Assembly (NCBI GenBank): GCA_016871275.1
Contig: VFZG01000001.1
Span: forward strand, 1-42,333
Origin: Acidimicrobiia bacterium
GTDB lineage: Bacteria > Acidobacteriota > Vicinamibacteria > Vicinamibacterales > UBA2999
Length of the DNA: 42,333 nucleotides
Reading direction: 5' to 3'
A program made the position numbers and the translations under genes. Positions 24,539 through 33,398 of the stretch are shown piece after piece. The notes under the pieces were generated by a model. That model saw nothing but the letters and a program-made list of their open reading frames with translations. It was not told where the DNA came from and made no database searches. Positions within the stretch are counted from its first letter, which is position 1; every line of letters starts with the position of its first letter.

Positions 24539-26761
24539 CTACTGAATTCGGGCCTGGCCGGTGCCGACGTTTCCGAGCGCGTCGGTCGCGCGGATGACGA
24601 GCGTGCGGCCGGCGGAATCTGCATCCAACCGGATCTCGAACGCTTCGCTGCGGCCGTCGAGAATCCCGTCGAGGGGGAACGCCGGCTGCCAGCGTTGCGC
24701 ATCGAGCGAGTACTCGACTCTCGAGACGGCGGAATCGGTGTCGCGAATGCCGGCCGGCACGACAAACCGGGTGCCGTCACGTCGTACGGCGCCGATCTGC
24801 ACGGTGGGCGCCACGTTGTCGATCTCAAAGCTGCTGCTTTCGAGCTCGCCGGCCAGCGACGCCTCGACGGGGTGTGACTTGCGGTCGGACGCGAGCACCT
24901 TCAACACGTAGGTGCCATTCGGCACCGAGCTCGTGTCCCACACCAGCAACGTCTCCCGCAAATCCAACTTCAACGCTCGCCACGCGGTGTCGCCTTCGCG
25001 CCGGTAGAACACGTCGTAGCTCAGCTCGTCGCCATTGTCGTCGTCGGCCTTCCACTGAAAGGTCTGCAGGCCACGCTGGAAGACCTTGCGGCCCAGTGCC
25101 GGCAGGCCGACCGCGGCGACGGCCTGCGGGTTGCGCCGGTCCTGCGCCTCGTCGTCAAGACCGGCGATCTCCGTTTCGCCACTGGAGAACGGCTTCTGGA
25201 ACACCACCCCTGGTGGATGCACGGTGATGGTGTCGACACGTGGACGGATGTTGCGCGGCAAATAGGCGGACGACAACGACGTCAGCACCGGCGCGGCAGT
25301 CGCCGTGCCGGTCAGGACGGCGCGCCATTGCAGGTATCGGGCCTTCGGGCTCGCGATCGGCGAGCCGTCGGCCGACGTGTACGGCCCGTTCCAGTCGCTC
25401 CAGGCCTCATCGGGGGTGCGCGTATTGCCGGCGCGGGTGAAGATTTCAACAGACGTTCCCGGGGGAGTCGTGGCACGCCAGCTCATGACGCCCCAGGTGG
25501 ACACGAGCCTGGCGTCCTTCACATCGGACTCGAACGTGCCGCGCAGCGCGCGCGTCGTGGCGACCGACATCAACAACCCGGGGTTCGCGGTGGCGACGAA
25601 TGTGCGATCGCCGGCGCGTGCGATCATCGTCGCCTGCTGTGCCGGAACACGGGTCAACAACACGGCGCTCACGGGGTCGCCGCCCAGACGAAACAGCTTG
25701 CCCTTCGCGCCGGTCGCCACCAGCACCGAACCATCGGCCTCAACCGCCACATCGTACGGCGCGTCGTCTCTCGTCGACCACAACTCATCCCAGAGACCGT
25801 CCGGCTGCACCCGGTACACAGCCCCGGTCATGCTCAAGCGACGGTCGGCCGCCGGCGAACTCGTGGATGGCTGGCTGCTCACGTCAACCACCGTCATCGA
25901 CGTGATCTCCGTCGACACGTTGGGGACCGAGGGCGCGACGGTCGGCGGCACGGCGGGCGTCTCCGGCAGGTTGTCGTTGCCACCCTGGGGGCGGCCACTC
26001 TGGGCCGCGGCGTAGACTACGCCCTTCGGGTCCACTCGGATCGAGCGGATTTCCTGATAGGTCGTGTCGAGCAGGAGAAATCCCTTGCCCGCGGGATCGA
26101 CGCGGAACACGCGTCCAGGTGCGCCGGTGCCGATCAACAGTTGCCGGTTGGCGTCAAACGCAAGGGACGCGGCGTGCGCGGTCTTCGTCGCAAAGAAACG
26201 CTGCCCCTTGCCGTCCGGCGAGATTCTGTAGACCGTGCCCTGGTCGCCCGTGCCCGCAAACACGGTGCCGTCGCGGTCGATGACCAGCGCCCAGATGTAC
26301 TTGTCGTCGGGATCGAAGAACGTCGTGGCTTGCCCCTTCGCATCGACGCGATAGATGCGGCCGTCGGGCGATGTCCCGACGTACAGACCGCCGTCCGGCG
26401 CGGCTGCCAGCGCGTGGACTTCCAGTTCCGGACTGTCGTAGAACAGCGAGCCCTGGTTGTTGCGATCGACGCGGATCACCTTGCCGTCGTTGCCGGTGCC
26501 AAGAAACCAGGATCCATCCGCACCCGCCGCCATCGTCCAGACGAACGGGGCAGCCGCATCGTGCACGCGGCTCAGCGCCGGACCAAGCGTCACGCGGCCG
26601 TGCTGATCGATTGAGAGCTGATCCACTTCACCGCGCAGGAAATCGGCCTGCGTGGCCGCCTGCCAGAATCCAGGCGCAGCAGAAACAGAGACGGTCGCAA
26701 TCAGCGCCGCGAGCTGGGCGACCGCCAGCAGTGGCCGTCGCCGGATAGTCATTGGAGGCAT
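24539..26761 (-). CDS. large exported beta-propeller-like protein
   Basis: 740 residues with a signal peptide (TIRRRPLLAVAQLAALIATVSVSAA). Residues about 70-430 are repeated blades of the type DGSWFLGTGNDGKVIRVD, DGGLYVGTSPDGRIYRVD and DGTVFAGTGDQGTVYRIS, the pattern of NHL/PQQ-like propellers. The C-terminal half has Ig/fibronectin-like beta segments (SYDVFYRREGDTAWRAL, GTYVLKVLASDRKSHPVEA). The ATG at 26761 overlaps the S55-like gene's stop by one base (TGATG), so the two are translated together; a longer start at 26830 would sit inside that gene. No enzymatic motif is seen. It may bind ligand or substrate for the coupled peptidase-like protein. Confidence 0.82.
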   Translation of the reverse strand: MPPMTIRRRPLLAVAQLAALIATVSVSAAPGFWQAATQADFLRGEVDQLSIDQHGRVTLGPALSRVHDAAAPFVWTMAAGADGSWFLGTGNDGKVIRVDRNNQGSLFYDSPELEVHALAAAPDGGLYVGTSPDGRIYRVDAKGQATTFFDPDDKYIWALVIDRDGTVFAGTGDQGTVYRISPDGKGQRFFATKTAHAASLAFDANRQLLIGTGAPGRVFRVDPAGKGFLLLDTTYQEIRSIRVDPKGVVYAAAQSGRPQGGNDNLPETPAVPPTVAPSVPNVSTEITSMTVVDVSSQPSTSSPAADRRLSMTGAVYRVQPDGLWDELWSTRDDAPYDVAVEADGSVLVATGAKGKLFRLGGDPVSAVLLTRVPAQQATMIARAGDRTFVATANPGLLMSVATTRALRGTFESDVKDARLVSTWGVMSWRATTPPGTSVEIFTRAGNTRTPDEAWSDWNGPYTSADGSPIASPKARYLQWRAVLTGTATAAPVLTSLSSAYLPRNIRPRVDTITVHPPGVVFQKPFSSGETEIAGLDDEAQDRRNPQAVAAVGLPALGRKVFQRGLQTFQWKADDDNGDELSYDVFYRREGDTAWRALKLDLRETLLVWDTSSVPNGTYVLKVLASDRKSHPVEASLAGELESSSFEIDNVAPTVQIGAVRRDGTRFVVPAGIRDTDSAVSRVEYSLDAQRWQPAFPLDGILDGRSEAFEIRLDADSAGRTLVIRATDALGNVGTGQARIQ

Positions 26762-28596
26762 CAGGGTTGATCGAGGGTCAGGGTCAACTGTCGTGAACCG
26801 GTCACCGCGAAGTCGAGCGCCAGTTCCCATTCACCGCGGGTCATGGTGCGCAGCGAACCCACGGTGCCGCTGTTGCGATCGGCTTCGATGACCGCCAGCA
26901 CCGACGGTAGCAGCCCCGCCATGGGCTCGCCATTGACGATGGCGCCGGCGTCGGACGAGGTCAGGCGGACATAGAGCCGGTTGTTCCTGCGGGCGCGGTT
27001 GAAGGTGCGCATCAACTGCGACACGCGCTGCATGTCGGCTCCGCGTGTGGCACGGCGATCGTCGGCGGCAGTGCGTATCGCGTCGGCGACCGTGAGCTGC
27101 AGGGATCCGGTCAGGTTGGCCGGAATCTGGATCGGCACCTGCCGGACGATCTCCTGCCCGCGCGCCGAGCGCAACGCCACGTTGACGGTCGCGTTCTGGC
27201 CGGCGCGGGGGCTGGCGGCATCCAGCCACACCCGTTCGATGCGTGCCGCGCGCTGCTGTTCGCTGGCGTCGATCGTCAGCGCAATGCGCTCGACTTCGAC
27301 GTGTTCGGTGGAGTTCTTCACCAACGCGGTGAGCGGGCCTGCCACGTAGGCGGCCGCGCCGCTCACCGACTGATCGCCCGAGAAGATGTCCTCGAAGGCC
27401 AGGTCCCCCTCGGAACGAATCGACGCGCTGCCGCGAATCGAAAACGACGCCGGGCCAACGGCACGCTCGTACGACGTCAGCACGTTCGCGACCGAGAGGT
27501 AGGTGAGCAGCGGCGTAAACGTAAAGTCGCGGACCACGCCGAAGTTGAAGGTGCGAGACGGCGTGCGATCGGAGTTCAATGTGATCGTCACGGGAATCAT
27601 CGGCGGCGCCGCCCCAAGCCTGCCGGCAATGGCGGTCGCGCGATCCTGCTGCGCCGTGCCAATCACCTCACCGAAACTCGCGAGCTTGCTCGAGGCCATC
27701 AGGCTCGGCAGGATCACCTGCACCTGCGCCCGGGTCATTGGGAACTCCGTGGGGCCGAGGTTGTAGAGCGGGTGGCCGAAGGCGTAGACCCGATCGCCGT
27801 CGACATGCGTGACGGTGCCCGTGGCGCCGAGCTCGAAGTCGCCGGTCATCAGGCCGACGCCCACCGCATCGCCCGGCTGAAGCCGTCCCGTCATCGCAAC
27901 CGGCGGCGGCCCCTGTGCCTGCGAGCTCGACATCGGCACGAAGCCGGCCGCTGAGAGCGTGGAGGACATCGGATCGAACACGGACCAATCGAAGCCGGTC
28001 GCAATCATCGGCACGGCGATCGGGCGAAGCATCGCCCCCATGCGCGTCAGGTCGCCGGCCGGGCCTGACAACACGAGCGCTTCGGAGGCGTGTTCCACGA
28101 AGGACATCGATCGGCCAAGATCGCGCGCCCACAGCTCGAGCAGCTCACGAGGCGTCGGCCGCAGCGAGACGGCCACCGGCTGCGTGGCTCTCGACGCGGC
28201 CGGCATCATCGTGGCGTCAATCATTTCGTCGATCGGCGTAATGCCCGCGATCGGTTCCGTGGAGAACTGGCCCAGCGAATACGACACCGCGCCAATCAGC
28301 TTGCCGTCGACATACACCGGGCTGCCGCTCATGCCGGCAATCACGCCGGTCTTGGCCAGCGGTCCGCCTTCGAGCTTTGCAAGAATCAGGTTGCGCTTCG
28401 GCCCGATCACGTTGCGCATCACGCCGAGGATGTGGACCTTGAAGTCCTCAAGCCTGGTGCCGGAGAACACCGTCCGGCCAATCCCGACCATGCCCGGACG
28501 GACCTGGTCGAGCGACAGGTAGGTAGTCTGCGCCCTCAGGGCCGCGACGCATAGACCAACAGCCAGAGCAGCGACCGCAATCGTGCGTAAAGTCAT
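26761..28596 (-). CDS. exported SpoIVB/S55-family peptidase-like protein
   Basis: 611 residues with a signal peptide (MTLRTIAVAALAVGLCVAALRA). The core PGMVGIGRTVFSG...EDFKVHILGV...ILAKLEGGPLAKTGVIAGMSGSPVYVDGKLIGAVSY is the SpoIVB-type S55 domain, with the predicted nucleophile S90 in GMSGSP (compare GDSGGP in trypsin-like enzymes). A second block GAIVTHVDGD-type (TGTVTHVDGDRVYAFGHPLYNLG) is also typical of this family. SpoIVB itself is a forespore protease; this organism shows no sign of sporulation. It heads a two-gene unit with the propeller protein and has a good -10 element (TATAAT) 32 bases upstream of the ATG. Whether it cleaves or only binds is unknown. Confidence 0.85.
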   Translation of the reverse strand: MTLRTIAVAALAVGLCVAALRAQTTYLSLDQVRPGMVGIGRTVFSGTRLEDFKVHILGVMRNVIGPKRNLILAKLEGGPLAKTGVIAGMSGSPVYVDGKLIGAVSYSLGQFSTEPIAGITPIDEMIDATMMPAASRATQPVAVSLRPTPRELLELWARDLGRSMSFVEHASEALVLSGPAGDLTRMGAMLRPIAVPMIATGFDWSVFDPMSSTLSAAGFVPMSSSQAQGPPPVAMTGRLQPGDAVGVGLMTGDFELGATGTVTHVDGDRVYAFGHPLYNLGPTEFPMTRAQVQVILPSLMASSKLASFGEVIGTAQQDRATAIAGRLGAAPPMIPVTITLNSDRTPSRTFNFGVVRDFTFTPLLTYLSVANVLTSYERAVGPASFSIRGSASIRSEGDLAFEDIFSGDQSVSGAAAYVAGPLTALVKNSTEHVEVERIALTIDASEQQRAARIERVWLDAASPRAGQNATVNVALRSARGQEIVRQVPIQIPANLTGSLQLTVADAIRTAADDRRATRGADMQRVSQLMRTFNRARRNNRLYVRLTSSDAGAIVNGEPMAGLLPSVLAVIEADRNSGTVGSLRTMTRGEWELALDFAVTGSRQLTLTLDQP

Positions 28597-28628
28597 GCAA
28601 GTGTCGGGTAGAGACAGATTGAAATCCT

Positions 28629-28634
28629 ATTATA
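28629..28634 (-). promoter_or_regulatory. -10 element for the S55-peptidase gene
   Basis: The minus strand reads TATAAT here, a perfect -10 hexamer, 32 bases upstream of the ATG at 28596. No good -35 hexamer is seen at the right distance. Confidence 0.5.
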
Positions 28635-28647
28635 CGAGCTTGTCAGG

Positions 28648-28676
28648 TTGACGGCTGCGTGGACGTCCTGTAGGAT
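28648..28676 (+). promoter_or_regulatory. sigma70-type promoter of the aromatic operon
   Basis: TTGACG (28648-28653), a 17-base spacer, and TAGGAT (28671-28676). The predicted transcription start is near 28683, only a few bases before the ATG of the leader peptide at 28689, so the leader would be nearly leaderless. Confidence 0.65.
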
Positions 28677-28688
28677 CTCGGGGTTCAC

Positions 28689-28790
28689 ATGCGCTCGCGA
28701 GCCGTCACCAATCGGACCGTTCCGACTTTCGCGCCTTACGCGGCGTGGTGGTATTGGTGCCCATCTGCAGAGGCTAACCGGTCCGTGTAG
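28689..28790 (+). CDS. trpL: aromatic operon leader peptide (trpL)
   Basis: A 33-codon open frame, ATG to TAG, too short for ordinary gene calling. Residues 12-24 read P-T-F-A-P-Y-A-A-W-W-Y-W-C: one Phe, two Tyr and three Trp codons in ten positions (F14, Y17, W20, W21, Y22, W23). Trp codons are rare elsewhere, so this cluster is strong evidence of a sensing leader. It is followed by mutually exclusive antiterminator and terminator stems and then by the aro/trp genes. By analogy with E. coli trpL, stalling at the Trp or Tyr codons would favour read-through. Confidence 0.9.
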   Translation: MRSRAVTNRTVPTFAPYAAWWYWCPSAEANRSV

Positions 28791-28828
28791 TTTCACCACA
28801 CATTCTGACGCTCGACCGAAGCGCCTCT
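28745..28828 (+). promoter_or_regulatory. attenuator: protector and antiterminator pairings
   Basis: AGAGGC (28769-28774) and CGGTC (28779-28783) can pair with GCCTCT (28823-28828) and GACCG (28814-28818). This gives a 6+5 bp stem with a symmetric 4-base internal loop: the antiterminator, which uses the 5' arm of the terminator. Separately GTGGTG over the first Trp codons (28745-28750) can pair with CACCAC (28794-28799), which would enclose the antiterminator strand. The leader stop codon at 28788 places a terminating ribosome over the antiterminator strand. Confidence 0.82.
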
Positions 28829-28853
28829 TCCCCTTGGAGAGGCGTTTTTTTTT
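28822..28853 (+). terminator. intrinsic terminator of the attenuator
   Basis: CGCCTCT (28822-28828) pairs with AGAGGCG (28838-28844), with two further C-G pairs inside, followed directly by nine T residues (28845-28853). It lies between the leader peptide and aroDE, only 4 bases before the ATG, so it can only act as a premature terminator. Its 3' arm includes GGAGAGG, the only Shine-Dalgarno-like stretch before aroDE. Confidence 0.92.
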
Positions 28854-28857
28854 GCCT

Positions 28858-30333
28858 ATGACCCCATCCAGACTCTGCGTCACCCTGACGGCCGCCACGA
28901 CGGCCGAACTGCGTACGCGGCGGGACCAGGTCATCGATGCCGACCTGGTCGAGCTGCGGCTCGACACGGTCGCCGATCCGAGCGCAGCCGGCGCGCTGGC
29001 AGGCCGGAAGAAACCCGTCATCGTGACCTGCCGGCCCAAGGGGCAGGGCGGGCACTTCGCCGGCAGCGAAGACGAACGTCGCGCGATTCTCAGTGACGCC
29101 CTCGCGCTCGGGGCGGACTATGTCGACATCGAGTGGCGCGGGTCCTGCGCCGATCTCATCGAACGCACCGGCGGTCGGCGCGTGGTGCTGTCGCATCATG
29201 ACTTCCAGGGCGTTCCCCGCGACCTGGACGACATCGCCCACGCGATGCTCGCCAGCGGGACAGAGGTCGTGAAGCTCGCCGTCATGGCGTCTCGACTTGG
29301 CGACTGCGTGCGGCTACGGGCGGTCGGACGACATGCGGGTGCGCCAATGTCGCTGATTGCCATGGGTGAAGCGGGCCTGCCGTCACGCGTCCTGGCCGGC
29401 TGGATGGGATCGTGCTGGACGTACACCGGCGACGGCGTCGCACCCGGCCAGTTGTCGGAGCGGACGATGCACGACGAATTCCGTTTCCGGCGGATTGGCT
29501 CGCGCACCGGCATCTACGGTGTGATCGGCAGGCCGGTCGCCCATTCGGTATCGCCCGCTATGCACAACGCCGCCTTTCGAGCGACGAGCCTCGACGCGGT
29601 CTATCTGCCGCTGGCGGCTGCGGACTTCAATGATTTCCAGGCCTTCGCCGCGGCGGCGGGAATGGCCGGTGTCAGCGTGACCGCGCCGTTCAAGGTCAAC
29701 GCATTTGAGAGCGCCGATGAGTGTGACGCCGTCACTCGCCGCAGTCAGTCGGTCAATACGCTTCGCCGTGATGGCAGCAGGTGGCTCGGCATGAACAGCG
29801 ACGTGCCCGGGTTCCTCGCGCCGCTCGAATCGGCGATGCGATTGGCCGGCACGCGCGCGACGATCCTTGGCGCCGGCGGCGCCTCACGATCGGTGGCCAT
29901 CGCGCTCGCATCCGCCGGAGTGCGCGTCTCCGTCTCGGCACGGCGCGAGGATCAGGCCCACAGCGTAGCGGCACTGACCGGTGCGCAGGTCGCAGCCTGG
30001 CCGCCCGATCCGGCCGGCTGGGACCTGCTTGTGAACGCCACGCCGGTCGGCACCCTGCCCGGCATCGACGCGTCGCCCCTGCCGCAGAACTATCCGTTCA
30101 ATCCGCGCGGCCTGGTGTACGACCTCGTCTACAACCCGACCGTCACCCGGATGCTGGCTCTGGCTGAGCGCGCCGGGTGCCGGACCATCGGCGGGCTCGA
30201 CATGCTCGTCGCCCAGGCACAGGCGCAGTTTGAGTGGTGGACCGGCCACCGCCCATCCGAGCGGGTCATGCGCGATGCCGCGCTTGCCCGACTGACCGGC
30301 CACGTGGCCGCAAGCCCCGAGAGGACACCGTGA
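28858..30333 (+). CDS. aroDE: bifunctional 3-dehydroquinate dehydratase / shikimate dehydrogenase
   Basis: 491 residues joining two consecutive shikimate-pathway enzymes. Residues 1-215 are a type I dehydroquinase: VELRLD, VIVTCRP, H114 in LSHHDF, the Schiff-base K139 in VVKLAV, and GLPSRVLAGWMGSCWTYTG. Residues about 218-485 are AroE: GVIGRPVAHSVSPAMHN, K279 in VTAPFKV, D315 in GMNSDVPGF, and the NADP loop GAGGASR (338-344). The same fusion order occurs in plants and a few bacteria. The ATG at 28858 begins the conserved protein; an upstream in-frame ATG at 28648 would read through the leader and terminator. It is first in the attenuated operon and overlaps trpE. Confidence 0.94.
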   Translation: MTPSRLCVTLTAATTAELRTRRDQVIDADLVELRLDTVADPSAAGALAGRKKPVIVTCRPKGQGGHFAGSEDERRAILSDALALGADYVDIEWRGSCADLIERTGGRRVVLSHHDFQGVPRDLDDIAHAMLASGTEVVKLAVMASRLGDCVRLRAVGRHAGAPMSLIAMGEAGLPSRVLAGWMGSCWTYTGDGVAPGQLSERTMHDEFRFRRIGSRTGIYGVIGRPVAHSVSPAMHNAAFRATSLDAVYLPLAAADFNDFQAFAAAAGMAGVSVTAPFKVNAFESADECDAVTRRSQSVNTLRRDGSRWLGMNSDVPGFLAPLESAMRLAGTRATILGAGGASRSVAIALASAGVRVSVSARREDQAHSVAALTGAQVAAWPPDPAGWDLLVNATPVGTLPGIDASPLPQNYPFNPRGLVYDLVYNPTVTRMLALAERAGCRTIGGLDMLVAQAQAQFEWWTGHRPSERVMRDAALARLTGHVAASPERTP

Positions 30334-31802
30334 AGCTGACGACGTTCGATGAATTCGTGGATCTGGCCAAGCGCGCCACCTTCGTGCCGGTGTGCAAGGA
30401 GCTCGTGGCCGATCTCCTGACGCCGGTATCGGCCTTCCTCAAGGTGGCCGAGCACTCCGACTACGCCTTCCTGCTCGAGAGCGTCGAAGGCGGCGAACAC
30501 ATGGGGCGCTATTCGTTCCTGGGGAAGGATCCGTTCCTGATCCTGCGCGGGCGTCACGGCCAGACGGTGCTGGAGCGGGCGGGCGTCACGACCGACAGCG
30601 ATCAGCCGTTCATCGACACGCTGCGCCAGTTGATGAACAGCTTCCAGTCGCCGTTCGTGTCCGGCCTGCCACGCTTCACCGGCGGCGCGGTCGGCTACCT
30701 CGGATACGACACCGCGGCCTGGTTCGAGCCGACAACGGCGCGGACTGAAGACGTGCCGGCCGGCCGTGACGATGCCGGCTTCATGCTGTTCGATACGGTG
30801 CTGGCGTTCGATCACGTGCAGCATCGCATTCTGCTGATTGCCAACGCCAGAATCTCCGGCGACGAGGACCTGAAGTCGCTCTACCAGTTTGCATGCGCCA
30901 AGATTGAGTTCCTCGAGCGCGAGCTCGAACGGGCGCTGTCGCTGAAGCGCCCCGCGGGTGCCACCGGAATCAATCTGGTGTCCAACATGGCCCAGCCGGC
31001 CTACGAATCCATCGTCAGGCAGGCCAAGGAGTACATCGCGGCCGGCGACATCTACCAGGTCGTGCTGTCGCAGCGCTTCGAAGCGGAAGTTGGCGTCGAT
31101 GCCTTCACCGTCTACCGCGCGCTGCGCCACGTCAATCCGTCACCCTACATGTTCTTCATCCGGATGGGCGACCGCTCGATTGTCGGCTCCTCGCCGGAGA
31201 TGCTGGTCCGGGTCGAAGGCCGCCATGCGATTACGCATCCCATCGCCGGGACTCGGCCCCGCGGCAAGTCCGAGGAAGAGGATGTCAGGCTCGGCGAAGA
31301 GCTGAAACGCAACGAGAAGGAGAAGGCCGAGCATGTCATGCTGGTCGATCTCGGGCGCAACGACATCGGCCGGGTCTGCGACTACGGCACCGTGCGGGTG
31401 CCGACCTTCATGACGCTCGAACGATACTCGCACGTCATGCATCTGGTGTCGGTCGTCGAAGGGCAGCTCGCCGAGGGCCGCGACCGGCTGGATGCGCTCG
31501 TCTCGTGTTTCCCAGCCGGCACGGTCTCCGGCGCGCCCAAGGTGCGCGCAATGCAAATCATCAACCAGCTCGAGCCGACGCGGCGCGGCCTCTACGCCGG
31601 CGCCGTTGGGTATCTCGATTTTGCCGGCAACCTGGACTTCTGCATCGCCATCCGCACCATCGTCCTTGACGGCGGCAAGGCCTACATCCAGGCCGGCGCC
31701 GGCATTGTCGCCGACTCGAATCCCACCTCGGAATACGAGGAAACGCGTGACAAGGCGCGGGCGATGATCCGGGCCCTCGAGCTCGCGCAGGCGGGGCTGT
31801 AG
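30330..31802 (+). CDS. trpE: anthranilate synthase component I
   Basis: Chorismate to anthranilate with ammonia from TrpG. 490 residues from the GTG at 30330, which overlaps the aroDE stop (GTGA). L48-L49-E50-S51 matches the LLES Trp-binding motif that gives feedback inhibition, followed by GRYSFLG. The catalytic domain has YQVVLSQRF, NPSPYMFF, ITHPIAGTRPRG, EEDVRLGEELKRNEKEKAEHVMLVDLGRNDIGRV and GTVSGAPKVRAM. Product repression by Trp is therefore likely on top of attenuation. Confidence 0.97.
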   Translation: MKLTTFDEFVDLAKRATFVPVCKELVADLLTPVSAFLKVAEHSDYAFLLESVEGGEHMGRYSFLGKDPFLILRGRHGQTVLERAGVTTDSDQPFIDTLRQLMNSFQSPFVSGLPRFTGGAVGYLGYDTAAWFEPTTARTEDVPAGRDDAGFMLFDTVLAFDHVQHRILLIANARISGDEDLKSLYQFACAKIEFLERELERALSLKRPAGATGINLVSNMAQPAYESIVRQAKEYIAAGDIYQVVLSQRFEAEVGVDAFTVYRALRHVNPSPYMFFIRMGDRSIVGSSPEMLVRVEGRHAITHPIAGTRPRGKSEEEDVRLGEELKRNEKEKAEHVMLVDLGRNDIGRVCDYGTVRVPTFMTLERYSHVMHLVSVVEGQLAEGRDRLDALVSCFPAGTVSGAPKVRAMQIINQLEPTRRGLYAGAVGYLDFAGNLDFCIAIRTIVLDGGKAYIQAGAGIVADSNPTSEYEETRDKARAMIRALELAQAGL

Positions 31803-31806
31803 CGAC

Positions 31807-32369
<563 letters not shown>

Positions 32370-32373
<4 letters not shown>

Positions 32374-33398
32374 TCATGTTTCCAAGTCTGATCGAGAAGC
32401 TTCGCCGGCAGGAAGACCTGACCACGTCGGAGGCTGCCGCCGCCATGGCTGCCATCATGAAGGGCGAGGCGGCACAGGCCCAGATTGCCGGGTTGCTGGT
32501 GGGACTCGCCATGAAGGGCGAGCGGCCCGCCGAGCTGGTGGGCTTTGCGCAGACCATGCGCGCCAATGCGGTGACCCTCACGCCGCCGGCCGGTGCGGTG
32601 TTCGACACCTGCGGCACCGGTGGTGACCGCTCCGGCACGTTCAACATCTCCACCGCCGCCGCGATCGTGCTGGGCGCGTGCGGGATGCGCATCGCCAAGC
32701 ACGGCAATCGATCCGTCTCGAGCCAATGCGGCAGCGCCGACGTCCTGGAAGCACTCGGCGTCAACATTGCCGCCACTCCCGTGATCGTCGAGCAGTGCCT
32801 CAACGAGGTCGGTGTCGCCTTCCTCTTCGCGCCAACGTTTCATCCAGCCATGAAGCATGCCGCGCAGGCGCGCAAAGACCTTGGGGTGCGGACCGCCTTC
32901 AATCTGCTGGGGCCGCTCACCAATCCGGCGAGGCCGACGCGCCAGATTGTCGGAGTACCTCGTCCCGAGCTGACCGAACTGCTGGCGCGCTCGCTCTCGC
33001 TGCTTGGGTCGGAGCGCGCCTGGGTCGTGCACGGCGCCGACGGCCTCGACGAGTTGTCGACGACGGGCTACACGAAGGTGTCGGAATGCCGCGGGGATGC
33101 AGTCCAGACCTTCTATGTGCATCCCGCTGACTTCGGCCTGCAGAAGGCCACGCCGGAATCGCTCAAAGGCGGCAACGCCGCAACCAACGCGGCAATCGTC
33201 CGGGCGGTGCTCGACGGTGAGCCCGGCCCCCCCCGCGACGTGGTTCTGCTCAACGCCGGCGCGGCGCTGTTCGTGGCGGGCCACGCCGAAACGGTCAAGG
33301 CCGGCATTGCCACGTCGGCGAATGCCATCGACAGCGGGAAGTCCGCCGAGACACTGAAGAAGCTGATCGAGGCATCGAATCGTGGAGCCCAGGCGTGA
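32370..33398 (+). CDS. trpD: anthranilate phosphoribosyltransferase
   Basis: 342 residues. The PRPP site is CGTGGDRSGTFNIST, followed by KHGNRSVSSQCGSADVLEALG and FAPTFHPAMKHAAQARKDLGVRTAFNLLGPLTNP, all canonical. Two starts are possible: the GTG at 32370 overlapping the trpG stop, or the ATG at 32376, the second giving the typical MFPSLIEKL. It overlaps trpC by four bases. Confidence 0.96.

Noticed and set aside
28648-28857. Upstream in-frame extension of aroDE
   Set aside because: It would translate through the leader region and the terminator hairpin, and adds no conserved residues; the ATG at 28858 starts the family domain.
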